Assembly: GCF_004210375.1 (NCBI RefSeq)
Contig: NC_134834.1
Location: 147,221,009-147,285,008 of the forward strand
Direction: 5' to 3'
DNA: 64,000 nt
Origin: Tachypleus tridentatus
Taxonomy: Eukaryota; Arthropoda; Merostomata; Xiphosura; Limulidae
Position 1 is the first letter of the stretch. The number at the start of each line of letters is the position of its first letter. The notes beneath the pieces are model-generated. The model ran no database searches and was not told where the DNA came from. It worked only from the letters and a program-made list of their open reading frames with translations. Below are positions 23,734-34,640 of the stretch, piece after piece. A program made the translations under genes and the position numbers.

Positions 23734-24673
23734 TAATTTATGTTCCCACATACCGCTATAAACAATAAAATACAACCAGAATTTTATCCAAGAACTGCAA
23801 TGTACATTTCAACTTTCATTCTCAAATTCAGTATGGAAGAACGGATATTTTTGTACTTTAATATATCTGTATATGCTACATTATACATATATATGGTACA
23901 TTAGCTATAAGAATACTTGAAAATAATTTATTCTCCTTTATTGAAAGTTAAAGAAGCAATATAAAGCAATTTATCGTATATTCAAGCAATTGCGGAATTT
24001 CTTCTTTTATATAGAAGTAACAAAAATCGATACAGTTTCCTTCCACTATATGACGATTGCAAGCATGCCGTCATTTATTCGCTCGGGTCTGTAAACAAGC
24101 GCGTGATACAGTTCAACGTTCTCTGAATATTTTCGTTTTTATATACATTATCTGACATTCTCTGTTTTAAATTCAAGTTCTCAAAGATGCTGTTAAGTTG
24201 AGTATTGGGCGAAGTTTTGTGAAATACGCTTCTGTTTGTTTCTAAGTTAATAGTCTGCATAACTAGACGAAACTGCAAAAGAAACTAACGAATTGAGAAA
24301 AACTGTGCAAAGTTTGAAGAATCGACGAAGTTAAGTTGCTTCAATGACATAACGATTAAATATGTAAGAAAGGATTAAGACTGGGTATGAAATAAGAGAT
24401 TGAAGTAATATTCAAAACGAACTTTAGCAATATGGCGATTTGATTTCATTCAACTTCAGATATATCTACAAAAGTATGAAAAATTTTTTCCTGGTTAGCT
24501 TAAAAAAACAAATCAGAAACTGCCTTTATCGGAAATATAAATTGCTCTTAGCATTTGGTTTGTTCCTGATTTCATAAAGTTTTGATTTAGAAGTTACACA
24601 GTGAATTATCAGTGACGTGTCCTCCGCGATTATCAAGCGTCTGTTTCTAGCGTAATTAGATTGAGTATCGAAG

Positions 24674-24945
24674 TGTTTGTTCTTTGAAATTCTAGTAAAG
24701 GTATTCGAGGTCTGTCTCCGCTAGCCATCCCTTATTAAGCAATGATTACACCAGAGGGAAGACAGCTAGTCCATACCACTCACCTCCAACTTTTAGACTA
24801 CTTTTTTGCCAACGGACAGTGAGATTGACCGTCACATAACGCGCGCACGCCTGAAAGAACGAGCAAGTGTTGGTGTGACGGGGATTCGAACCCGCGCCCC
24901 TCGGAATTTGAGTCGAGTGCCTTAACCACCTGGCCATACCGAGTC
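24674..24945 (-). mobile_element. SINE family A, diverged
   Basis: All segments are present with many substitutions. Confidence 0.85.
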
Positions 24946-26194
24946 TCTCGTGTGAGGATTACAACTCGCTAATGTGTTAATATGGAAATTGATTCCGTCT
25001 ATAATGCTAAAATTCAGTCGCTGGAATTTTAGTGTAAATACACTGCAACACTTTTTCTCTCTAACTGAACTACGTAGTACTGCAAAATGCACGAGCATAC
25101 AAGTAGCTCACCGAGTGGTTATTTATTGAAATAAAGAAACAACAAATTAATTGCGCGAACTAATTATTAATTTACAGTTGATTTAATAAGTTTTACCGGG
25201 AACAAAACGGAAAAGGGTTCGTCATGTTCACAGGGAATTAGTTATTTCTAATCTGTGGGTGATGTCATTACTCCACGAGCCATATGATGTGTCTGATGTT
25301 ACTGTTTTGTTTAGTTTCTTGTTCAGAGTTTATTCTTATAGAATTCTCCTGTAGTCATAGTTGACGGAAACGGGAAGAGGACGTCTCCCTTCATCTTTTG
25401 ACCCTGTAATGAAATGCCCCCATGAATTGGGGAATAGAGACATGTGCATGATTATCAAGGAAAGTCACAATTTCATCACAGCACCTCAAATAAGGTGAGC
25501 TTTCTCATATTCAAATTTGTTTTATCGTCTCTGTGGGCAATTTAGCTGGAACTGGAATTCTGAAATATGAGTGGCACTTTATTGACACGTGGAGCTACGT
25601 CAGAGACTCTTTAGGTTCAGTTTTCGAGTTATTCAAGTTTCAGATAATAAACCTAAGGAAGGCATACAACGATCCACAATTGTTCTGTGTTGATGCCATG
25701 GTTAATTTTAATTTAGTATATTTATTGTAATAGTACGTCTTTAAATACAGGATATCTTGAATAATAAAATAGAGTTCTTATTGTAGACACTGAAATCTAT
25801 AAGTCTACTTGTCTTAGGCCTAGCATTAATTAAGTCTTTATTAAGTACGGTCTTAAAACATAGAAGTAAATTAACATTGTAACCAGTGCATGTTTTCTTA
25901 AGTTTAGTTGAGACTAAACTTTATTGTATTTAATACAACCAATAAATAAACTAATAAAGTTATTATATGATGTCAGACTTTTCTAAAGACTTGGTGAGTT
26001 TTTTATATGCTTTGTACAAAATGCCTGCTTCAATACATTTGCATAAACCTTTTGTGTTGGATATCGAGGTGCGCGTACATTTTCAGGATAGACAAAAACT
26101 GAAAATAATTACAGTCGATTTTATTGTTTTGCGAATCTTATAACTTGTTGAAACAGATAGACTCATTAGGCCCAATAAATATTATAATAAACAC
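24946..26194. other. AT-rich sequence, no feature seen
   Basis: Nothing repeat-like or coding was recognised. Confidence 0.6.
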
Positions 26195-26464
26195 TGGTTT
26201 GGTTTGAATTTCTCGCAAAGATACACCACAGCTTTCCGCGCTACTCACCCCTAATTTAGCAGCGAAAGACTAGAAGGAAGGCAGCTAGTTATCATCACCC
26301 ACCGCCAACTCTTGGGTTACTCTTTTATCAACGAATAATTGGATTGGCAGTCGCATAATAACGCCCTCACGGCTGAAAGGACGCGCATGTTTCATGGGAA
26401 GGGGTTTCGAGCCCGCGACCTTCAAACGGCTGGTCAAGCGCCCAAACAACCTGACTATGTGGGG
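26195..26464 (-). mobile_element. SINE family A, diverged
   Basis: The head is decayed (GGGCTCGAAACCCC box B replaced by an altered form). Confidence 0.85.
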
Positions 26465-26829
26465 CATTGGTTTGGCCTAAAATGCAATATTTTAACCCTG
26501 TTAAATAATAGCATAATTCTGTATTTTGAAAAATGAAGTCGAAGAAGAATACAAAATGTTAAAATGCTGAATATAGAAAAATGTCATTAATTAGTTCATC
26601 CTCTCAAAAATGGACCAGTTTCACATATAGAGAGATTCATATTAGCATTAGAAAACAACAAGAACTTAAACCTTTTCTGAAAATGGGTTTTGCTGAATCA
26701 GAATGGTTATTTTTTTCTAATGCCATATTTCTTGTGTTGATTCTGTCTGTTTTTGATGTCATGATCTATCACTTCTTGACGGGTCAGTTATAAAAATAAA
26801 TAGTTTCTCAACTTTCTGCTATATCTGTG

Positions 26830-27085
26830 GCCCGGCATGGCCAATTAATTAAGGCACTAGACTTGTAAACTTAGAGTTGCAAGTTAGAATCCTCGTAGCA
26901 CCAAACATGCTCGCTCTTCCAACCGTGGGGGCGTTATAATGTGATGACCAAGAGAGAAGCCCAAGAGCTGGCAGTAAGTGGTGATGACTAGTTGCCTTCC
27001 ATCTAGTCTCACACTGCAAAATTAGGGACGGCTAGCGCAGATAGCTCTCGTGTAGCTTTGCGAGAAATTCAAAACAAAACAAACC
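26830..27085 (+). mobile_element. SINE family A
   Basis: A full copy with about 25 bp missing after GTGATGACC. Confidence 0.9.
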
Positions 27086-27568
27086 AATCTTATGGCAGTT
27101 GGCGTGGTGAACACTGATATTGGGCGAAACACCTCGTTGGTCTTGAACATGGCAGATATAGTGTGGCTTATACACTATTACGTATTTTTATTCGCTTTCA
27201 CTCATGAAGTCGTATAATTCATTTTCAGAAGTTTATGTCACAGTTTTTGGTCATACTAAATTACATATTTCTGGATTTTTAGCCGAATCCTCCTGGAGGT
27301 AAACACAATGTACAGAAGAAATATTCAAGGTAAGGTACCGTAGTAGAGAAAAATTACCCATCAACCTTTCATTCATGTAATGATCAACTACTCTCAATAG
27401 TAGTGCTTAATTATAATGAATACACATATGTACCTCTTGATTGTACTGTTAATTACCATTAAGTTAGTTTTTACACCACGAAAACGTGATCCACCACGCG
27501 CATGATTAATTAAGCCTACAACACTTCTAATGATACAACATCGAACGACAGATTAAACCCTGAATGAT

Positions 27569-27634
27569 TCTGTTTGTCTGGTGTTAAGCACAAAGCTACA
27601 CAATGGTTTATCTATGCTCTGCCAACTGCATGTT
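27569..27634 (-). mobile_element. SINE family B tail fragment
   Basis: Only the tail segment from (CTGTTTG) to CTCTGCC is left. Confidence 0.75.
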
Positions 27635-27837
27635 GTAACAGTCTTACTGTTATAAATTTATTTTTATACTTGTGCTTGTTCAGTGTAGTTTTCATGTGAC
27701 GTGTGTTCTTGACTGTTTATTGCGCAAGTCCTGCTTGTTCTTTAAATTTATAGAAGATTCTTGAGAGTAAGGAGTAACAATATTTATTTTATGATAACGC
27801 GCTAGGACATTACTGAAACTTGTATTCTAAAGAGTGC

Positions 27838-28020
27838 TGGTATGGGTAATAAAACTTCAATTAATACAAAGTACAGGACAACGTTTCGACCTTCTTAGGC
27901 CATCTTTAGGTTAACAAAGAGAGTTTGTAACTGAACGTTTCTGGGTGCATGACTTATGGATGAGAGTGTAAACGGGTATGAGAGGGCGATGCAATTAGAT
28001 GTTAGGTAATTAATAACTTT
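27838..28020 (-). mobile_element. Penelope-type terminal remnant
   Basis: The minus strand has CTAAAGA, TGGCCTAAGAAGGTC and GAAACGTT. The first core box lacks its G and helix I no longer pairs. The flank (GTAACTGA and onward) resembles the tail at 10500-10600. Confidence 0.5.
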
Positions 28021-28153
28021 TTACTTTAAGTGGGTTTCTCCTCATGGCGAATTGTTGAAGCTTTTAGAGACTCGCGTGATTCGTATATAAAAACCGAAGC
28101 ACCAAGACTCAATATAATTATTTGTCAGTGTTCTATAAGCCTCGGGAGCTTTC

Positions 28154-28563
28154 TTTGTTTGTGTTTGAATTTCGCGCAAAGCTACATGAGGGATATCTGC
28201 ACTAGTCGTCCCTAATATAGCAGTGTAAGATTAGAAGGAAGACAGGTAGTCATCACCGTCCACCGCCAACTCTTGAGTTACTCTTTTACCAACAAATAGT
28301 GGGATTGATAGAAACATTATAACGCCTCCACGGCTAAAAAGGCGAGAGTGTTTGGTGCGACGGGGATCCTTACCTGCAACCCGTGGGGCGTTATAAGCGA
28401 CGGTGAATCCTACTATTCGTTGGTAAAAGAGTAGCCCGAGAGTTGGAAGTGGGTGGTGATTACTAGCTGCCTTCCCTCTAGTCTTACACTGCTAAATTAG
28501 GGACGGCTAGCACAGATAGCCCTCGTGTAGCTTTGCGCAAAATTTAAAACAAACCAAACAAAC
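28154..28563. mobile_element. Head-to-head pair of SINE family A
   Basis: 28154-28380 lies on the minus strand and 28382-28563 on the plus strand. Both have lost their tRNA heads at the junction, so the pair forms a long imperfect hairpin. Confidence 0.9.
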
Positions 28564-28774
28564 TAGATCGTTGATTAAATATTCAGGTCTAGACCGAAAA
28601 TAAGACTTAGTATTGTCTATAAGTTTGTAAATCACTGTTTGTGATTTGTAATAGCCGTTTTTATTGTTTATATACTAAAATATATTTGTGTTAAAAAAAT
28701 AAAATTGTGTGTATTATTTCTGTTAGTAAATATCATAGATATAATACATATTAACATATAATTAACTTTTAGAT

Positions 28775-28903
28775 TGTTGTTATTGTTTTGAATTAAGTAC
28801 AAAGTTACACAATGGGCTATCTGTGCTCTGCCCACCACGGGTATCAAAACCCAGATTTTAGCGTTGTAAGTCCGCAGACATACCGCTGAGCCACGGGGGG
28901 GGG
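28775..28903 (-). mobile_element. SINE family B, full length
   Basis: A nearly consensus copy ending in a G8 run. Confidence 0.9.
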
Positions 28904-29278
28904 TGTAACTTCTAGATTCAAATTCAAACTTTCGGTTATATGAACTAGTAATACGTTAACATACGTGCCATAATAAATCGGAGACTCGTCAAACAAATGA
29001 TGAAACGTAACAAGGTATATAAACTTGATTCTTAATGTTATAATAATGCAAGTCTTACGTTGGCCAGCGAGAACACACAAATCGAAAATAAAATATGACC
29101 GGTTTTGGATTTTTTTCTATGTAAAGATAAAAATGATATAATGTTATTTTATATTATAATACACTATGTGGCGCTGTGATCGCTTCCTTAAAAACATTGC
29201 AACAATAAGATTGAAGGTTTGTTTGAACGATCTGTTTCCAACAGTATTTACCAATCGCATTTAATCTCTTAATTATTT

Positions 29279-29420
29279 TAGGAAGTTACAGCATATCTGG
29301 ATGATGAAAAGGGTGTTGAATTGATGTACTGGATTTTCAAATGGAGTTTGATCTCGTTGCACATGGAAGGTCAAACTTTAACGTGGGTGAAGATTGTGGA
29401 AAGGCTGATTGACTGAATGA
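29279..29420 (+). pseudogene. LINE reverse transcriptase fragment
   Basis: Reading EVTAYLDDEKGVELMY and then, one frame over, LDFQMEFDLVAHGRSNFN gives the shape of RT motif A in CR1/L2/Jockey-type LINEs (YLDFxKAFDxVPH). About 45 codons survive. A LINE of some kind must mobilise the SINEs here, but this fragment need not be that one. Confidence 0.5.
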
Positions 29421-30174
29421 AATAAAGAAAATAGGTTATTAATATAGTCCACTCAAAATTTGTTACTAGCGGTATACCACTGCTAGGGTTTTTGTTTTAT
29501 CTTTTTTATATTAATAACATCGATGGGGGCATAATTAGTAACTTAATAAAGCTCATTGTTAAACAAACAACAACATAAATATGGAAAAAAATACAACAAA
29601 AATACATAAATTAACGTTCGTTGTTTAACATAGCTAGAAATTCCCAAGGCTTTAATTTAGTCGACAAACTTAATGTTTACACTAATGAAGTAAATACAGA
29701 CAAAATATTATTAGTGTATTCGAGAAACAACGGCTCTTTTTATTCAGTATAGTAAAAACTGAGTAAGAACGCGAATAATAAAGGGATTTGGAAGCATGAC
29801 ACGAGACAAGCACGTGACACACGTATCTCATTGGTAGGCTGCCTATAGGAAATGTTTCGACAGAAAAACCTGCACATATACATATATATATTTGAAACTG
29901 AGCAAATAACTTGTAACTGTTAGTTATTTCGGTTGTTTCTCATTAAACTTAATTAAAGACTCGAGAAGTGGTAAAGTCCACAATCTCGATTGAGTTTTAA
30001 CTTTGTAAGTTTGATGTTCGAGACTCAAGAAAATGTAGGATGTTTTGTTTATGGTCATCACTAGCGCTTTTAAATCCTTTCAAATGTATAACACGTTTCA
30101 TATGATCAGAGACTCTTCCCGAATTGTTAATGTAAACATATTAATTTCTTTTTTTTCTTAGTTAAAATCTGGCA

Positions 30175-30580
30175 ATCTGCAGGTTGCGGGTTCGAATACG
30201 TGTCATCTAACATGCAAGCCCTTTCAACCAAGGGGTTGTTATAATGTACGGTCAATCCCATAATTGTTAGTAAAATAGTAGTTGACGTGTTGGCAGTGTG
30301 TGGTGTTGACTAGCCATCTAATCTATCACTACTGAATTAGCCGTCCCTAATTTAGCAGTGTAAGACTAGAGGGAAGGCAGTTAGTCATCACCACCCACAG
30401 CCAACTCTTGGGCTACTCTTTTATCAACGAATAGTGGGATTGACCGTAACATTATAACGACTCCACGGCTGAAAGAGCGAGCATGGTTGGTGTGACGGGG
30501 ATTCGAACCCGCAACCTTCAGATTACGAGTCGAATGCCTTAACCACCTGGCTATGCCGGGCCTCTGAATTAGGGACAGCA
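30175..30580 (+). mobile_element. Old SINE family A interrupted by a younger one
   Basis: 30175-30340 and 30564-30580 belong to one diverged plus-strand copy. Confidence 0.85.
30341..30563 (-). mobile_element. SINE family A nested in an older copy
   Basis: The target duplication CTGAATTAG (30332-30340 and 30564-30572) is perfect. The nested copy lacks its tail before CCGTCCC. Confidence 0.92.
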
Positions 30581-30999
30581 GTGTTTTTGTTTCTTTGTTT
30601 GATAGTTAGGCCAGTATAAACGGCCGTACGAGCTATGCAATGAATCTCATAAGTAATAATAAAAAACACGTGGGTTTGTGCAAAAATATCAATGAGATTT
30701 TGGGAGACGCTTAACATTTGTTTTAAAACTTTGAATGGTGTAAATACATGTCTAACATCAACATTTTGAAAATCCTCCTGATATTTTCTGAGATTCAGTT
30801 GATATTTGGAATGACACAGTTTCCATCTTTTACTTTCGGATTTCTACACACGTATTTTAATTTCCGTTCATTGAAAGATAACTTTGGATGCTTTTTTGTA
30901 TGAAAATTAAACTTACTCTATGTAATAAGGTATGAGCCACAGTCTCTCCAATGATCAAATAAGTGACTTATAAAAAACCAAGATCTAAAAATTTGCCTA

Positions 31000-31175
31000 A
31001 CAATATAAAATTATATCTGCAGTTTATCATTTAGGCCTACGAAACACCTAAGAACAATGTACCATTGCCTATGAAACACATAAGAAGAGTTTGCCATATA
31101 GGCTTACGAAACACCTAAAATCAGTATATCATTTTTAAGCTTATGAAACACATAAGAACGGTATAACATTTAGGT
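31000..31175. repeat. Degenerate minisatellite, unit about 35 bp
   Basis: ACGAAACACCTAAGAAC and ATGAAACACATAAGAAC alternate four times. Confidence 0.75.
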
Positions 31176-31443
31176 TTTCTATTAATTTAAGTACATACGA
31201 AATCTCGCGTTACATGAATGTTTTTCGAGTCATTAAAGATAGACTTAAGGTGTAACTTAAGTTTATTTTAGAGAACTAATTTAAATATTGTGAGCACTTG
31301 TGAGTTGTGAGTTGTGTTTAGAATCAATTTATTTTAAGTATAATTATCAGTGTTATATTTACGACTCAGCTATAGGTTCTCCAGTCTCATCAGTGGGGCA
31401 ACCGCAATCATGAAAACACTAGACAGTGAAGAAATCAACCACT

Positions 31444-31691
31444 TGTTTGTTTTGAATTTCACGCAAAGGTACACGAGGGTTATCTGCGCTAGTCGTCTAT
31501 AATTTAGTCGTTTAAGACTAGAGTGAATGCATTCAGTCATCACTACCTATCGTGAACTGTTCGACTACTTTTTACCAAAGAATAGTGGGATTTACCGTCA
31601 CTTATAACGCCTCCACGGTTGAAAGGGCGAGCATGTTAGATGTAACGGGGATTCGAACCTGGACTCTCAGATTACGAGTCAATGCCAGGCC
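31444..31691 (-). mobile_element. SINE family A with target duplication
   Basis: ATCAACCACTT on the left and ATCAACTACTT on the right flank it. Confidence 0.9.
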
Positions 31692-31744
31692 ATCAACTAC
31701 TTTCATGGTTTATTTATTCTTTAAACTGGGATGTTGTTCTTCTC

Positions 31745-31942
31745 GGTGAACTCTGGGCTTTTGTTCTTTAAGTTAATTCTGGGCTTTAGTATTACTGGGT
31801 GAACTCTGGGCATTTCTTTTGTAGGTTAAACCTAGGCTTTTGTACAACTAGGTGGAGCCTGGGCTTTTGTTCTGTATGGTGAACTCTGGACTCTTATTAT
31901 ATAGGGTGAATTCTGGTCTTTTGTACTACTGGGTGAATTCTG
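31745..31942. repeat. 27-bp minisatellite, about eight units
   Basis: CTGGGC or a one-base variant recurs every 26-27 bp (31753, 31779, 31806, 31832, 31859, 31886, 31913, 31940) in the context GGTGAACTCTGGGCTTTTGT. Confidence 0.92.
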
Positions 31943-32103
31943 CCAACTCTTGGGCTACTCTTTTATCAACGACTAGTGGGATTGAATGTAACATTATAAT
32001 GACCCCACGGCTGAAAGGGCGAGCATGTTTGGTGTGACGAGGATTCGAATCTGCGACTCTCAGATTGTGAGTCTAATGCCTTAGCCACCAAGCCATGCCG
32101 AGC
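31941..32103 (-). mobile_element. SINE family A, tail half missing
   Basis: It starts at GCCAACTCTTGGGC, immediately after the 27-bp minisatellite. Confidence 0.9.
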
Positions 32104-32186
32104 ACGTCCTGAAAAAGGTCTCGATCCTATAACTTCTTGACGGAAGTCTGATGCATTATTCATTCAACCGTGGATTCATTAAACGT

Positions 32187-32305
32187 AGACGGTGGGTGGT
32201 GATGACTAGCTGTCTTCCCTCTAGTTTTAAACTGCTAAATTAGGAACGGCTAGCACAGATAGCCGTCGTGTAGCTTTGCGCAAAATTCAGAAACAAACAA
32301 ACAAA
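32187..32305 (+). mobile_element. SINE family A, 5'-truncated with perfect target duplication
   Basis: TCATTAAACGT occurs at 32176-32186 and 32306-32316, so the truncated form is what integrated. Confidence 0.95.
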
Positions 32306-32316
32306 TCATTAAACGT

Positions 32317-34640
32317 TGAATTAATTCATTATTTTGTCGTTTTCGAGAGAAGTATCTAGGTTTTACTGACTCTTATGGAAGAGTGACTGAGTATGTTATT
32401 TATTAGGTTGATGTAGGCGACTTCTTTGTTCTATATTCATCTGATTAATAGATTATTTATGAGTCTAATATTATTATAGTCTTATGACAAATAAAATTGA
32501 TTATAATTACATTTTACCAGCTTAAAACAACAAACATACGTATCAAAACAATTGTAATTCTGACAAATGGCTTGTAAAAATAACATTTCTACTACTATAT
32601 GTGGTCTAATCGTCCTGATGTTGTGCTCAAGCATTAGACAAGACGTAATGTCAGAAATTGATATGGCAGAAATGGTGTGATGGTAATAGTTAATATACAA
32701 TCTTTTAGCTCATAAATCTACCTCTTGACCGATTTGAAATCTTACACAGTCGTAGGTATTGAGGATTTCCCCTTATTTGAACTTGAATAAAGTTTTAAAA
32801 ATGAAAAACACAAAACAAAAACAACAGGGGAACGAATAAAGAGTGTGGTATTAAATATAAAATAAACCTAATACTGTCATTTTAAAATTTCTTAAGATTT
32901 GCAACATAAAAATTACAAACTTAAAACTGACTCGAGATAGGGTACCTTACTAAATAAATTTGGTATTTCGAAAACTGTTTAATATCGAAGTTTAAGTTCA
33001 AGAAAAGTCCAGTTCAACCTATACTTCGATCAACGTGTGTTATTGGGTTACACTAGTTTCGAATAATTCCACTCCACAAAAAGTAACTCTGAACACAAGT
33101 CAACCTATATCACCTTTTATAACAATATCAATGTAATGACTAAGTCACAAGTTCTGATAATGTCTACAAATATTATAGTAAAATGTTTGAATTTCTGGTT
33201 CTTCTTTCTTCTGTTTTTTTATAGCCGGGTTTCGATACCCATAGCCCAGATTGCCCATTGTTTAGCTTTGTGCTTAATTCAAAACAACAACAACAACTGT
33301 TTCTTTATTGTTATGTAATAATTAAAAAAAACAATGGTGTCAACCAATTTAACTGAAGTGGCATAGTTTCAAATGTAGTATCCACTTTTACAAATATAAT
33401 TAAAATCTAGTAGTAATTTAAAAAGAAGCATAATTCTAGTGTAAATGATGTTGTCATCACCCCTTAAAGGTAGCTTTCTTACAGAAAACGCGTGTTATTT
33501 TAAAAAGCTATAAGTACAGGGTGAAACAAGAATTACCAGTTAATAATATATAAACAATAAATATTACATTTCGAAGCTCATTGTAGTTATAACCAACTTA
33601 TAAATACAACATTCCCATGCCTATTGACACATTGTATTAAAACAATAACGAAACACGTAACGAAAAAACTTTTCCAAAAAAGGGAAATAAATGAAGGGAT
33701 GACTCATATTAATTTCTACTATCTTGTTTATATTGTTTTTGTAGAATTTATATTAGTCATCCATCCAGTTACATTTTCTTGGAAAAGTTTTTTCTTTACT
33801 TATACAGTCTGTGGGCTATAACACAACAAGACTTATAAAAGTTGAAAAACAAGAAATACAAATATTTGTTACTCATAATTTTGGGTTTATCTACTACTAA
33901 AAAAGAACACTTTTTGGAACCATGCACAAGTATGTCTCGATAGCTATTCCCATTTAATCCTCTTTTATATGGTTTAAAGGAAAGAACATTGAATTATTAA
34001 TTTAGTGAATAACCCGATAAGTACTGCGCCCTCTCATAGGCCTTTGTACTCAAAATTACATCTTTCCGGAAAACATGGATTTCTGTCGTGTGATCAAAAT
34101 CGCGCTCCAGAAATAAATACATCTTTTGAAACAACAAAAAATAAAGAAAACCTAGCTAAACATTATGGAGAAGTGTAGTTGAAGATTGTAAGTTTACGGC
34201 AGAAAACCTTAGCAATAAAATGGCACGTCAAAATAACTGACAGTAGGCCTAGCGGTAAAGACAGCTGTGCTACGACTAACCATCGTAAACTGTACAGTGT
34301 TATAGAACTCTAAGATGCCAATTATTTCAAATGACTGAACGCAATGATTGTAGACAGAGCCCTTTATCATTTGCGGCTACTAGACCTGACCAATGTCTCT
34401 AAGCTGTTTAGTATTATATTATTATTATAACTATTATTATTTATTACTGCTATAGATTGCTCATTTATGACTGTGTTTTGTGAATTTAATAAACATATTT
34501 AAGAAAAATTATTTTGAAATTATGTCTTTTATTTAGTTCAGAGTAACAAACATACTGGTAAAACAACATTGAACATACACAAACAGTAAGCAGAAAAAAG
34601 TCCTTTGTGTAAGGACTATTTTATATCATGTTTATGACAC
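32317..34640. other. AT-rich sequence, only a SINE fragment seen
   Basis: Apart from the family-B piece at 33221 and a segment at 34224-34265 that recurs at 38625-38665, nothing was recognised. Confidence 0.55.
33221..33297 (+). mobile_element. SINE family B, 5'-truncated
   Basis: It begins at the box B region. Confidence 0.8.

Noticed and set aside
26581..26793. 70-codon open frame with a hydrophobic C-terminal stretch
   Set aside because: Not recognised, no splice or promoter context, and length is expected by chance in this base composition.
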